A DNA stretch of 64,000 bases from positions 19,874,525 to 19,938,524 of the forward strand of contig NC_092330.1 in the NCBI RefSeq assembly GCF_036785885.1. The letters are read 5' to 3'. Both the position numbers and the translations under genes were made by a program. This DNA is from Coffea arabica (lineage: Eukaryota; Streptophyta; Magnoliopsida; Gentianales; Rubiaceae). Of the stretch, positions 35,320 through 47,472 are shown in pieces (within the stretch, counting starts at the first letter, position 1; every line of letters begins with the position of its first letter). The notes beneath the pieces were generated by a model. The model saw only the letters and a list, made by a program, of their open reading frames with translations, was not told the origin of the DNA and ran no database searches.

Positions 35320-35951
35320 GGGTGCGATCATACCAGCACTAATGCACCGGATCCCATCAGAACTTCGAAGTTAAGCGTGCTTGGGCGACAGTAGTACTAG
35401 GATGGGTGACCCTAGGCCGGTCAACGGGTCGGGTCTACACCCGGATCCGGATCGGATCCCTGAAATTTTTGCGGGTATGGGTAGGGATTTAATTCCGTTA
35501 TCCGGATCCGGATCCGTTTTTTCAAACAAAAAAACGGGTCGGATACGGAATATAGTATTCCGACCCGTATTAGACCCGGATCCGGATATAAATGATTTAA
35601 TAATTTATAAAAAATATATATTATCAATATAATTTGATTAGGATGATGTATTTGAGTAAAATCAATTTGATTTATTTTCTTATTTGGTTTTTTCTTTGCA
35701 TTAGCTAGAAATTAGTTTACAAATATATCTTTTTCTCTTTTTTGTTAGAAATTATAAATTTTGGCAAATTTGTTCGGGTAGACCCGACCCGGATCCGAGA
35801 CTCGCCGGGTCCGGATCCGGAACACCGAATAAAAGACCCGTCGGGTAAACGGGTCGGCTCCGGGTCCGGGTCCGGAATAATGAATTCCGGCCCGGACCCG
35901 GCCCGTTGACACCCCTAGGTGACCCCCTGGGAAATCCTCGTGTTGCACCCC
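35320..35951 (+). pseudogene. 5S rRNA gene interrupted by mosaic hAT MITE
   Basis: 5S nt 1-93 at 35320-35412, nt 86-119 at 35918-35951. Followed by a K-like 411-bp spacer (35952-36362), which normally follows intact genes. Confidence 0.93.
35413..35917 (+). mobile_element. hAT MITE, I-V-I mosaic
   Basis: I type at both ends but with V-specific bases at 35714 (A) and 35762 (T), suggesting a short conversion tract. Target duplications 35405-35412 and 35918-35925. Confidence 0.9.
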
Positions 35952-36362
35952 TCCCTTTTTTGTTTCGAAATCCAAATTTTCCCTTCGTTCTTTATGCTGT
36001 AGTAATTTAGCTCCGTCGGAACGATTGCTTTATATTTTGCTTCTCATCGAAGCATGAAGGCGGATCTGAAGGCGCGAGACAAGTCAGGAACGGTACGGCT
36101 GGATCGAAGCCCGGATCGTCGGTCAAAGTTGTCGGCGCAAATGTATAAGCGCAAGCGTGAAGGATCAATTTCAGGATAATTGAGAGTTGTGCGACGAGGG
36201 AAAAAAAAGGTGCAAAGCAACAAGAAAAAAATATAAAAGTAAATAAATAAAAGGATGAGAGGAAATTCATGAATTGACGCTTAGAATGAATTCGGGTCCA
36301 GAAAAGCCAAACTGCTTCACAGGACGTGGCAGTTTAAAAGAATAAAGCGAAAGGAACATGGC

Positions 36363-36994
36363 GGGTGCGATCATACCAGCACTAATGCACCGGATCCCAT
36401 CAGAACTTCGAAGTTAAGCGTGCTTGGGCGACAGTAGTACTAGGATGGGTGACCCTAGGCCGGTCAACGGGTCGGGTCTACACCCGGATCCGGATCGGAT
36501 CCCTGAAATTTTTGCGGGTATGGGTAGGGATTTAATTCCGTTATCCGGATCCGGATCCGTTTTTTCAAACAAAAAAACGGGTCGGATACGGAATATAGTA
36601 TTCCGACCCGTATTAGACCCGGATTCGGATATAAATGATTTAATAATTTATAAAAAATATATATTATCAATATAATTTGATTAGGATGATGTATTTGAGT
36701 AAAATCAATTTGATTTATTTTCTTATTTGGTTTTTTCTTTGCATTAGCTAGAAATTAGTTTACAAATATATCTTTTTCTCTTTTTTGTTAGAAATTATAA
36801 ATTTCGGCAAATTTGTTCGGGTAGACCCGACCCGGATCCGAGACTCGCCGGGTCCGGATCCGGAACACCGAATAAAAGACCCGTCGGGTAAACGGGTCGG
36901 CTCCGGGTCCGGGTCCGGAATAATGAATTCCGGCCCGGACCCGGCCCGTTGACACCCCTAGGTGACCCCCTGGGAAATCCTCGTGTTGCACCCC
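36363..36994 (+). pseudogene. 5S rRNA gene interrupted by hAT MITE
   Basis: 5S nt 1-93 at 36363-36455, nt 86-119 at 36961-36994. Followed by an L-form spacer with CGGATCGTCGG that leads to an intact gene. Confidence 0.93.
36456..36960 (+). mobile_element. hAT MITE, I type with private substitution
   Basis: T at 36625 (GGATTCGG), shared only with the left-arm copy at 2590. One V-type base at 36757. Target duplications 36448-36455 and 36961-36968. Confidence 0.9.
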
Positions 36995-37407
36995 TCCCTT
37001 TTTTGTTTCGAAATCCAAATTTTCCCTTCGTTCTTTATGCTGTAGTAATTTAGCTCCGTCGGAACGATTGCTTTATATTTTGCTTCTCATCGAAGCATGA
37101 AGGCGGATCTGAAGGCGCGAGACAAGTCAGGAACGGTACGGCTGGATCGAAGCCCGGATCGTCGGTCAAAGTTGTCGGCGCAAATGTATAAGCGCAAGCG
37201 TGAAGGATCAATTTCAGGATAATTGAGAGTTGCGCGACGAGGGAAAAAAAAATGGTGCAAATCAACAAGAAAAAAATGTAAAAGTAAATAAATAAAAGGA
37301 TGAGGGGAAATTCTTGAATTGACGCTTAAAATGAATTCGGGTCCAGAAAAGCCACACTGCTTCACAGGACGGGGCAGTTTAAAAGAATAAAGCGAAAGGA
37401 ACATGGC

Positions 37408-37526
37408 GGGTGCGATCATACCAGCACTAATGCACCGGATCCCATCAGAACTCCGAAGTTAAGCGTGCTTGGGCGAGAGTAGTACTAGGATGGGTGACCC
37501 CCTGGGAAGTCCTCGTGTTGCACCCC
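37408..37526 (+). rRNA. 5S ribosomal RNA, intact, with C at -1
   Basis: The only uninterrupted gene in the window with C at -1 (37407); the other sixteen have T. It lies in the irregular 33232-39512 block between the interrupted genes at 36363 and 37938. Its downstream spacer 37527-37937 is K-like but has private changes (GCTTGATATT instead of GCTTTATATT, and CTCATCG instead of CTTATCG). C at -1 is the usual transcription-start context of plant 5S genes, so this copy has the most canonical promoter of the intact genes. Confidence 0.96.
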
Positions 37527-37937
37527 TCCCTTTTTTGTTTCGAAATCCAAATTTCCCCTTCGTTCTTTATGCTGTAGTAATTTAGCTCCGTCGGAACGAT
37601 TGCTTGATATTTTGCTTCTCATCGAAGCATGAAGGCGGATCTGAAGGCGCGAGACAAGTCAGGAACGGTACGGCTGGATCGAAGCCCGGATCGTCGGTCA
37701 AAGTTGTCGGCGCAAATGTATAAGCGCAAGCGTGAAGGATCAATTTCAGGATAATTGAGAGTTGTGCGACGAGGGAAAAAAAAGGTGCAAAGCAACAAGA
37801 AAAAAATATAAAAGTAAATAAATAAAAGGATGAGAGGAAATTCATGAATTGACGCTTAGAATGAATTCGGGTCCAGAAAAGCCAAACTGCTTCACAGGAC
37901 GTGGCAGTTTAAAAGAATAAAGCGAAAGGAACATGGC

Positions 37938-38569
37938 GGGTGCGATCATACCAGCACTAATGCACCGGATCCCATCAGAACTCCGAAGTTAAGCGTGCTT
38001 GGGCGACAGTAGTACTAGGATGGGTGACCCTAGGCCTGTCAACGGGTCGGGTCTAGACCCGGATCCGGATCGGATCGCTGAAATTTTTTCGGGTATGGGT
38101 AGGGATTTAATTCCGTTATCCGGATCCGGATCCGTTTTTTCAAACAAAAAAACGGGTCGGATACGGAATATAGTATTCCGACCCGTATTAGAACCGGATC
38201 CGGATATAAATGATTTAATAATTTATAAAAAATATATATTATCAATATAATTTGATTAGGATGATGTATTTGAGTAAAATCAATTTGATTTATTTTCTTA
38301 TTTGGTTTTTTCTTTGCATTAGCTAGAAATTTGTTTACAAATATATCTTTTTCTCTTTTTTGTTAGAAATTATAAATTTCGGCAAATTTGTTCGGGTAGA
38401 CCCGACCCGGATCCGAGACTCGCCGGGTCCGGATCCGGAACACCGAATAAAAGACCCGTCGGGTAAACGGGTCGGCTCCGGGTCCGGGTCCGGAATAATG
38501 AATTCCGGCCCGGACCCGGCCCGTTGACACCCCTAGGTGACCCCCTGGGAAATCCTCGTGTTGCACCCC
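37938..38569 (+). pseudogene. 5S rRNA gene interrupted by divergent hAT MITE (D copy)
   Basis: 5S nt 1-93 at 37938-38030, nt 86-119 at 38536-38569. Keeps C46 as in intact genes, but already has C70 and A102. It is therefore intermediate between intact and other interrupted genes. Confidence 0.93.
38031..38535 (+). mobile_element. hAT MITE, D type (probably closest to the inserted sequence)
   Basis: Left end TAGGCCTGTCAACGGG matches the right inverted end with 2 mismatches instead of 3. GGGTCTAGACCC (38050-38061 region) is a perfect palindrome here, whereas other copies read GGGTCTACACCC. Also G at 38077 and T at 38089. Shares A at 38193 with E copies. Target duplications 38023-38030 and 38536-38543. 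Confidence 0.9.
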
Positions 38570-38982
38570 TCCCTTTTTTGTTTCGAAATCCAAATTTTCC
38601 CTTCGTTCTTTATGCTGTAGTAATTTAGCTCCGTCGGAACGATTGCTTTATATTTTGCTTCTCATCGAAGCATGAAGGCGGATCTGAAGGCGCGAGACAA
38701 GTCAGGAACGGTACGGCTGGATCGAAGCCCGGTTCGTCGGTCAAAGTTGTCGGCGCAAATGTATAAGCGCAAGCGTGAAGGATCAATTTCAGGATAATTG
38801 AGAGTTGCGCGACGAGGGAAAAAAAAATGGTGCAAATCAACAAGAAAAAAATGTAAAAGTAAATAAATAAAAGGATGAGGGGAAATTCTTGAATTGACGC
38901 TTAAAATGAATTCGGGTCCAGAAAAGCCACACTGCTTCACAGGACGGGGCAGTTTAAAAGAATAAAGCGAAAGGAACATGGT

Positions 38983-39101
38983 GGGTGCGATCATACCAGC
39001 ACTAATGCACCGGATCCCATCAGAACTCCGAAGTTAAGCGTGCTTGGGCGAGAGTAGTACTAGGATGGGTGACCCCCTGGGAAGTCCTCGTGTTGCACCC
39101 C
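38983..39101 (+). rRNA. 5S ribosomal RNA, intact
   Basis: Uninterrupted gene downstream of the divergent D-type interrupted copy. -1 base T. It is the second intact gene in the same irregular block. Confidence 0.96.
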
Positions 39102-39512
39102 TCCCTTTTTTGTTTCGAAATCCAAATTTCCCCTTCGTTCTTTATGCTGTAGTAATTTAGCTCCGTCGGAACGATTGCTTTATATTTTGCTTCTTATCGA
39201 AGCATGAAGGCGGATCTGAAGGCGCGAGACAAGTCAGGAACGGTACGGCTGGATCGAAGCCCGGATCGTCGGTCAAAGTTGTCGGCGCAAATGTATAAGC
39301 GCAAGCGTGAAGGATCAATTTCAGGATAATTGAGAGTTGTGCGACGAGGGAAAAAAAAGGTGCAAAGCAACAAGAAAAAAATATAAAAGTAAATAAATAA
39401 AAGGATGAGAGGAAATTCATGAATTGACGCTTAGAATGAATTCGGGTCCAGAAAAGCCAAACTGCTTCACAGGACGTGGCAGTTTAAAAGAATAAAGCGA
39501 AAGGAACATGGC

Positions 39513-40144
39513 GGGTGCGATCATACCAGCACTAATGCACCGGATCCCATCAGAACTTCGAAGTTAAGCGTGCTTGGGCGACAGTAGTACTAGGATGGGT
39601 GACCCTAGGCCGGTCAACGGGTCGGGTCTACACCCGGATCCGGATCGGATCCCTGAAATTTTTGCTGGTATGGGTAGGGATTTAATTCCGTTATCCGGAT
39701 CCGGATCCGTTTTTTCAAACAAAAAAACGGGTCGGATACGGAATATAGTATTCCGACCCGTACTAGACCCGGATCCGGATATAAATGATTTAATAATTTA
39801 TAAAAAATATATATTATCAATATAATTTGATTAGGATGATGTATTTGAGTAAAATCAATTTGATTTATTTTCTTATTTGGTTTTTTCTTTGCTTTAGCTA
39901 GAAATTAGTTTACAAATATATCTTTTTCTCTTTTTTGTTAGAAATTATAAATTTTGGCAAATTTGTTCGGGTAGACCCGACCCGGATCCGAGACTCGCCG
40001 GGTCCGGATCCGGAACACCGAATAAAAGACCCGTCGGGTAAACGGGTCGGATCCGGGTCCGGGTCCGGAATAAAGAATTCCGGCCCGGATCCGGCCCGTT
40101 GACACCCCTAGGTGACCCCCTGGGAAATCCTCGTGTTGCACCCC
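39513..40144 (+). pseudogene. 5S rRNA gene interrupted by hAT MITE
   Basis: 5S nt 1-93 at 39513-39605, nt 86-119 at 40111-40144. Confidence 0.93.
39606..40110 (+). mobile_element. hAT MITE, V type
   Basis: Target duplications 39598-39605 and 40111-40118. Confidence 0.91.
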
Positions 40145-40555
40145 TCCCTTTTTTGTTTCGAAATCCAAATTTTCCCTTCGTTCTTTATGCTGTAGTAATT
40201 TAGCTCCGTCGGAACGATTGCTTTATATTTTGCTTCTCATCGAAGCATGAAGGCGGATCTGAAGGCGCGAGACAAGTCAGGAACGGTACGGCTGAATCGA
40301 AGCCCGGATCGTCGGTCAATGTTGTCGGCGCAAATGCATAAGCGCAAGCGTGAAGGATCAATTTCAGGATAATTGAGAGTTGTGCGACGAGGGAAAAAAA
40401 AGGTGCAAAGCAACAAGAAAAAAATATAAAAGTAAATAAATAAAAGGATGAGAGGAAATTCATGAATTGACGCTTAGAATGAATTCGGGTCCAGAAAAGC
40501 CAAACTGCTTCACAGGACGTGGCGGTTTAAAAGAATAAAGCGAAAGGAACATGGC

Positions 40556-41187
40556 GGGTGCGATCATACCAGCACTAATGCACCGGATCCCATCAGAACT
40601 TCGAAGTTAAGCGTGCTTGGGCGACAGTAGTACTAGGATGGGTGACCCTAGGCCGGTCAACGGGTCGGGTCTACACCCGGATCCGGATCGGATCCCTGAA
40701 ATTTTTGCGGGTATGGGTAGGGATTTAATTCCGTTATCCGGATCCGGATCCGTTTTTTCAAACAAAAAAACGGGTCGGATACGGAATATAGTATTCCGAC
40801 CCGTATTAGAACCGGATCCGGATATAAATGATTTAATAATTTATAAAAAATATATATTATCAATATAATTTGATTAGGATGATGTATTTGAGTAAAATCA
40901 ATTTGATTTATTTTCTTATTTGGTTTTTTCTTTGCATTAGCTAGAAATTTGTTTACAAATATATCTTTTTCTCTTTTTTGTTAGAAATTATAAATTTCGG
41001 CAAATTTGTTCGGGTAGACCCGACCCGGATCCGAGACTCGCCGGGTCCGGATCCGGAACACCGAATAAAAGACCCGTCGGGTAAACGGGTCGGCTCCGGG
41101 TCCGGGTCCGGAATAATGAATTCCGGCCCGGACCCGGCCCGTTGACACCCCTAGGTGACCCCCTGGGAAATCCTCGTGTTGCACCCC
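40556..41187 (+). pseudogene. 5S rRNA gene interrupted by hAT MITE
   Basis: 5S nt 1-93 at 40556-40648, nt 86-119 at 41154-41187. Confidence 0.93.
40649..41153 (+). mobile_element. hAT MITE, E type
   Basis: Last E copy in the plus arm. Target duplications 40641-40648 and 41154-41161. Confidence 0.91.
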
Positions 41188-41600
41188 TCCCTTTTTTGTT
41201 TCGAAATCCAAATTTTCCCTTCGTTCTTTATGCTGTAGTAATTTAGCTCCGTCGGAACGATTGCTTTATATTTTGCTTCTCATCGAAGCATGAAGGCGGA
41301 TCTGAAGGCGCGAGACAAGTCAGGAACGGTACGGCTGGATCGAAGCCCGGTTCGTCGGTCAAAGTTGTCGGCGCAAATGTATAAGCGCAAGCGTGAAGGA
41401 TCAATTTCAGGATAATTGAGAGTTGCGCGACGAGGGAAAAAAAAATGGTGCAAATCAACAAGAAAAAAATGTAAAAGTAAATAAATAAAAGGATGAGGGG
41501 AAATTCTTGAATTGACGCTTAAAATGAATTCGGGTCCAGAAAAGCCACACTGCTTCACAGGACGGGGCAGTTTAAAAGAATAAAGCGAAAGGAACATGGC

Positions 41601-42232
41601 GGGTGCGATCATACCAGCACTAATGCACCGGATCCCATCAGAACTTCGAAGTTAAGCGTGCTTGGGCGACAGTAGTACTAGGATGGGTGACCCTAGGCCG
41701 GTCAACGGGTCGGGTCTACACCCGGATCCGGATCGGATCCCTGAAATTTTTGCGGGTATGGGTAGGGATTTAATTCCGTTATCCGGATCCGGATCCGTTT
41801 TTTCAAACAAAAAAACGGGTCGGATACGGAATATAGTATTCCGACCCGTATTAGACCCGGATCCGGATATAAATGATTTAATAATTTATAAAAAATATAT
41901 ATTATCAATATAATTTGATTAGGATGATGTATTTGAGTAAAATCAATTTGATTTATTTTCTTATTTGGTTTTTTCTTTGCATTAGCTAGAAATTTGTTTA
42001 CAAATATATCTTTTTCTCTTTTTTGTTAGAAATTATAAATTTCGGCAAATTTGTTCGGGTAGACCCGACCCGGATCCGAGACTCGCCGGGTCCGGATCCG
42101 GAACACCGAATAAAAGACCCGTCGGGTAAACGGGTCGGCTCCGGGTCCGGGTCCGGAATAATGAATTCCGGCCCGGACCCGGCCCGTTGACACCCCTAGG
42201 TGACCCCCTGGGAAATCCTCGTGTTGCACCCC
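41601..42232 (+). pseudogene. 5S rRNA gene interrupted by hAT MITE
   Basis: 5S nt 1-93 at 41601-41693, nt 86-119 at 42199-42232. Confidence 0.93.
41694..42198 (+). mobile_element. hAT MITE, I type
   Basis: Target duplications 41686-41693 and 42199-42206. Confidence 0.91.
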
Positions 42233-42645
42233 TCCCTTTTTTGTTTCGAAATCCAAATTTTCCCTTCGTTCTTTATGCTGTAGTAATTTAGCTCCGTCGG
42301 AACGATTGCTTTATATTTTGCTTCTCATCGAAGCATGAAGGCGGATCTGAAGGCGCGAGACAAGTCAGGAACGGTACGGCTGGATCGAAGCCCGGTTCGT
42401 CGGTCAAAGTTGTCGGCGCAAATGTATAAGCGCAAGCGTGAAGGATCAATTTCAGGATAATTGAGAGTTGCGCGACGAGGGAAAAAAAAATGGTGCAAAT
42501 CAACAAGAAAAAAATGTAAAAGTAAATAAATAAAAGGATGAGGGGAAATTCTTGAATTGACGCTTAAAATGAATTCGGGTCCAGAAAAGCCACACTGCTT
42601 CACAGGACGGGGCAGTTTAAAAGAATAAAGCGAAAGGAACATGGT

Positions 42646-42764
42646 GGGTGCGATCATACCAGCACTAATGCACCGGATCCCATCAGAACTCCGAAGTTAA
42701 GCGTGCTTGGGCGAGAGTAGTACTAGGATGGGTGACCCCCTGGGAAGTCCTCGTGTTGCACCCC
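42646..42764 (+). rRNA. 5S ribosomal RNA, intact
   Basis: Closes a V-E-I-P block. -1 base T. Confidence 0.96.
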
Positions 42765-43175
42765 TCCCTTTTTTGTTTCGAAATCCAAATTTCCCCTTCG
42801 TTCTTTATGCTGTAGTAATTTAGCTCCGTCGGAACGATTGCTTTATATTTTGCTTCTTATCGAAGCATGAAGGCGGATCTGAAGGCGCGAGACAAGTCAG
42901 GAACGGTACGGCTGGATCGAAGCCCGGATCGTCGGTCAAAGTTGTCGGCGCAAATGTATAAGCGCAAGCGTGAAGGATCAATTTCAGGATAATTGAGAGT
43001 TGTGCGACGAGGGAAAAAAAAGGTGCAAAGCAACAAGAAAAAAATATAAAAGTAAATAAATAAAAGGATGAGAGGAAATTCATGAATTGACGCTTAGAAT
43101 GAATTCGGGTCCAGAAAAGCCAAACTGCTTCACAGGACGTGGCAGTTTAAAAGAATAAAGCGAAAGGAACATGGC

Positions 43176-43807
43176 GGGTGCGATCATACCAGCACTAATG
43201 CACCGGATCCCATCAGAACTTCGAAGTTAAGCGTGCTTGGGCGACAGTAGTACTAGGATGGGTGACCCTAGGCCGGTCAACGGGTCGGGTCTACACCCGG
43301 ATCCGGATCGGATCCCTGAAATTTTTGCTGGTATGGGTAGGGATTTAATTCCGTTATCCGGATCCGGATCCGTTTTTTCAAACAAAAAAACGGGTCGGAT
43401 ACGGAATATAGTATTCCGACCCGTACTAGACCCGGATCCGGATATAAATGATTTAATAATTTATAAAAAATATATATTATCAATATAATTTGATTAGGAT
43501 GATGTATTTGAGTAAAATCAATTTGATTTATTTTCTTATTTGGTTTTTTCTTTGCTTTAGCTAGAAATTAGTTTACAAATATATCTTTTTCTCTTTTTTG
43601 TTAGAAATTATAAATTTTGGCAAATTTGTTCGGGTAGACCCGACCCGGATCCGAGACTCGCCGGGTCCGGATCCGGAACACCGAATAAAAGACCCGTCGG
43701 GTAAACGGGTCGGATCCGGGTCCGGGTCCGGAATAAAGAATTCCGGCCCGGATCCGGCCCGTTGACACCCCTAGGTGACCCCCTGGGAAATCCTCGTGTT
43801 GCACCCC
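43176..43807 (+). pseudogene. 5S rRNA gene interrupted by hAT MITE
   Basis: 5S nt 1-93 at 43176-43268, nt 86-119 at 43774-43807. Confidence 0.93.
43269..43773 (+). mobile_element. hAT MITE, V type
   Basis: Target duplications 43261-43268 and 43774-43781. Confidence 0.91.
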
Positions 43808-44218
43808 TCCCTTTTTTGTTTCGAAATCCAAATTTTCCCTTCGTTCTTTATGCTGTAGTAATTTAGCTCCGTCGGAACGATTGCTTTATATTTTGCTTCT
43901 CATCGAAGCATGAAGGCGGATCTGAAGGCGCGAGACAAGTCAGGAACGGTACGGCTGAATCGAAGCCCGGATCGTCGGTCAATGTTGTCGGCGCAAATGC
44001 ATAAGCGCAAGCGTGAAGGATCAATTTCAGGATAATTGAGAGTTGTGCGACGAGGGAAAAAAAAGGTGCAAAGCAACAAGAAAAAAATATAAAAGTAAAT
44101 AAATAAAAGGATGAGAGGAAATTCATGAATTGACGCTTAGAATGAATTCGGGTCCAGAAAAGCCAAACTGCTTCACAGGACGTGGCGGTTTAAAAGAATA
44201 AAGCGAAAGGAACATGGC

Positions 44219-44850
44219 GGGTGCGATCATACCAGCACTAATGCACCGGATCCCATCAGAACTTCGAAGTTAAGCGTGCTTGGGCGACAGTAGTACTAGG
44301 ATGGGTGACCCTAGGCCGGTCAACGGGTCGGGTCTACACCCGGATCCGGATCGGATCCCTGAAATTTTTGCGGGTATGGGTAGGGATTTAATTCCGTTAT
44401 CCGGATCCGGATCCGTTTTTTCAAACAAAAAAACGGGTCGGATACGGAATATAGTATTCCGACCCGTATTAGACCCGGATCCGGATATAAATGATTTAAT
44501 AATTTATAAAAAATATATATTATCAATATAATTTGATTAGGATGATGTATTTGAGTAAAATCAATTTGATTTATTTTCTTATTTGGTTTTTTCTTTGCAT
44601 TAGCTAGAAATTTGTTTACAAATATATCTTTTTCTCTTTTTTGTTAGAAATTATAAATTTCGGCAAATTTGTTCGGGTAGACCCGACCCGGATCCGAGAC
44701 TCGCCGGGTCCGGATCCGGAACACCGAATAAAAGACCCGTCGGGTAAACGGGTCGGCTCCGGGTCCGGGTCCGGAATAATGAATTCCGGCCCGGACCCGG
44801 CCCGTTGACACCCCTAGGTGACCCCCTGGGAAATCCTCGTGTTGCACCCC
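44219..44850 (+). pseudogene. 5S rRNA gene interrupted by hAT MITE
   Basis: 5S nt 1-93 at 44219-44311, nt 86-119 at 44817-44850. Confidence 0.93.
44312..44816 (+). mobile_element. hAT MITE, I type
   Basis: Target duplications 44304-44311 and 44817-44824. Confidence 0.91.
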
Positions 44851-45263
44851 TCCCTTTTTTGTTTCGAAATCCAAATTTTCCCTTCGTTCTTTATGCTGTA
44901 GTAATTTAGCTCCGTCGGAACGATTGCTTTATATTTTGCTTCTCATCGAAGCATGAAGGCGGATCTGAAGGCGCGAGACAAGTCAGGAACGGTACGGCTG
45001 GATCGAAGCCCGGTTCGTCGGTCAAAGTTGTCGGCGCAAATGTATAAGCGCAAGCGTGAAGGATCAATTTCAGGATAATTGAGAGTTGCGCGACGAGGGA
45101 AAAAAAAATGGTGCAAATCAACAAGAAAAAAATGTAAAAGTAAATAAATAAAAGGATGAGGGGAAATTCTTGAATTGACGCTTAAAATGAATTCGGGTCC
45201 AGAAAAGCCACACTGCTTCACAGGACGGGGCAGTTTAAAAGAATAAAGCGAAAGGAACATGGC

Positions 45264-45895
45264 GGGTGCGATCATACCAGCACTAATGCACCGGATCCCA
45301 TCAGAACTTCGAAGTTAAGCGTGCTTGGGCGACAGTAGTACTAGGATGGGTGACCCTAGGCCGGTCAACGGGTCGGGTCTACACCCGGATCCGGATCGGA
45401 TCCCTGAAATTTTTGCGGGTATGGGTAGGGATTTAATTCCGTTATCCGGATCCGGATCCGTTTTTTCAAACAAAAAAACGGGTCGGATACGGAATATAGT
45501 ATTCCGACCCGTATTAGACCCGGATCCGGATATAAATGATTTAATAATTTATAAAAAATATATATTATCAATATAATTTGATTAGGATGATGTATTTGAG
45601 TAAAATCAATTTGATTTATTTTCTTATTTGGTTTTTTCTTTGCATTAGCTAGAAATTTGTTTACAAATATATCTTTTTCTCTTTTTTGTTAGAAATTATA
45701 AATTTCGGCAAATTTGTTCGGGTAGACCCGACCCGGATCCGAGACTCGCCGGGTCCGGATCCGGAACACCGAATAAAAGACCCGTCGGGTAAACGGGTCG
45801 GCTCCGGGTCCGGGTCCGGAATAATGAATTCCGGCCCGGACCCGGCCCGTTGACACCCCTAGGTGACCCCCTGGGAAATCCTCGTGTTGCACCCC
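45264..45895 (+). pseudogene. 5S rRNA gene interrupted by hAT MITE
   Basis: 5S nt 1-93 at 45264-45356, nt 86-119 at 45862-45895. Confidence 0.93.
45357..45861 (+). mobile_element. hAT MITE, I type
   Basis: Target duplications 45349-45356 and 45862-45869. Confidence 0.91.
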
Positions 45896-46308
45896 TCCCT
45901 TTTTTGTTTCGAAATCCAAATTTTCCCTTCGTTCTTTATGCTGTAGTAATTTAGCTCCGTCGGAACGATTGCTTTATATTTTGCTTCTCATCGAAGCATG
46001 AAGGCGGATCTGAAGGCGCGAGACAAGTCAGGAACGGTACGGCTGGATCGAAGCCCGGTTCGTCGGTCAAAGTTGTCGGCGCAAATGTATAAGCGCAAGC
46101 GTGAAGGATCAATTTCAGGATAATTGAGAGTTGCGCGACGAGGGAAAAAAAAATGGTGCAAATCAACAAGAAAAAAATGTAAAAGTAAATAAATAAAAGG
46201 ATGAGGGGAAATTCTTGAATTGACGCTTAAAATGAATTCGGGTCCAGAAAAGCCACACTGCTTCACAGGACGGGGCAGTTTAAAAGAATAAAGCGAAAGG
46301 AACATGGC

Positions 46309-46940
46309 GGGTGCGATCATACCAGCACTAATGCACCGGATCCCATCAGAACTTCGAAGTTAAGCGTGCTTGGGCGACAGTAGTACTAGGATGGGTGACC
46401 CTAGGCCGGTCAACGGGTCGGGTCTACACCCGGATCCGGATCGGATCCCTGAAATTTTTGCGGGTATGGGTAGGGATTTAATTCCGTTATCCGGATCCGG
46501 ATCCGTTTTTTCAAACAAAAAAACGGGTCGGATACGGAATATAGTATTCCGACCCGTATTAGACCCGGATCCGGATATAAATGATTTAATAATTTATAAA
46601 AAATATATATTATCAATATAATTTGATTAGGATGATGTATTTGAGTAAAATCAATTTGATTTATTTTCTTATTTGGTTTTTTCTTTGCATTAGCTAGAAA
46701 TTTGTTTACAAATATATCTTTTTCTCTTTTTTGTTAGAAATTATAAATTTCGGCAAATTTGTTCGGGTAGACCCGACCCGGATCCGAGACTCGCCGGGTC
46801 CGGATCCGGAACACCGAATAAAAGACCCGTCGGGTAAACGGGTCGGCTCCGGGTCCGGGTCCGGAATAATGAATTCCGGCCCGGACCCGGCCCGTTGACA
46901 CCCCTAGGTGACCCCCTGGGAAATCCTCGTGTTGCACCCC
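46309..46940 (+). pseudogene. 5S rRNA gene interrupted by hAT MITE
   Basis: 5S nt 1-93 at 46309-46401, nt 86-119 at 46907-46940. Next gene is intact (47354). Confidence 0.93.
46402..46906 (+). mobile_element. hAT MITE, I type
   Basis: Target duplications 46394-46401 and 46907-46914. Confidence 0.91.
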
Positions 46941-47353
46941 TCCCTTTTTTGTTTCGAAATCCAAATTTTCCCTTCGTTCTTTATGCTGTAGTAATTTAGC
47001 TCCGTCGGAACGATTGCTTTATATTTTGCTTCTCATCGAAGCATGAAGGCGGATCTGAAGGCGCGAGACAAGTCAGGAACGGTACGGCTGGATCGAAGCC
47101 CGGTTCGTCGGTCAAAGTTGTCGGCGCAAATGTATAAGCGCAAGCGTGAAGGATCAATTTCAGGATAATTGAGAGTTGCGCGACGAGGGAAAAAAAAATG
47201 GTGCAAATCAACAAGAAAAAAATGTAAAAGTAAATAAATAAAAGGATGAGGGGAAATTCTTGAATTGACGCTTAAAATGAATTCGGGTCCAGAAAAGCCA
47301 CACTGCTTCACAGGACGGGGCAGTTTAAAAGAATAAAGCGAAAGGAACATGGT

Positions 47354-47472
47354 GGGTGCGATCATACCAGCACTAATGCACCGGATCCCATCAGAACTCC
47401 GAAGTTAAGCGTGCTTGGGCGAGAGTAGTACTAGGATGGGTGACCCCCTGGGAAGTCCTCGTGTTGCACCCC
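47354..47472 (+). rRNA. 5S ribosomal RNA, intact
   Basis: Closes a V-I-I-I-P block. -1 base T. Confidence 0.96.

Larger units (their letters stand above)
33232..39512 (+). repeat. Irregular block, 6281 bp, with D copy and two intact genes
   Basis: Order: V (33232), I (34275), I-V-I mosaic (35320), I with private T (36363), intact (37408), D (37938), intact (38983). The spacer 35952-36362 is K-like although it follows an interrupted gene. This block holds most of the sequence diversity of the plus arm. Confidence 0.88.
39513..43175 (+). repeat. Higher-order block V-E-I-P, 3663 bp
   Basis: Genes at 39513, 40556, 41601 and 42646. Confidence 0.9.
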
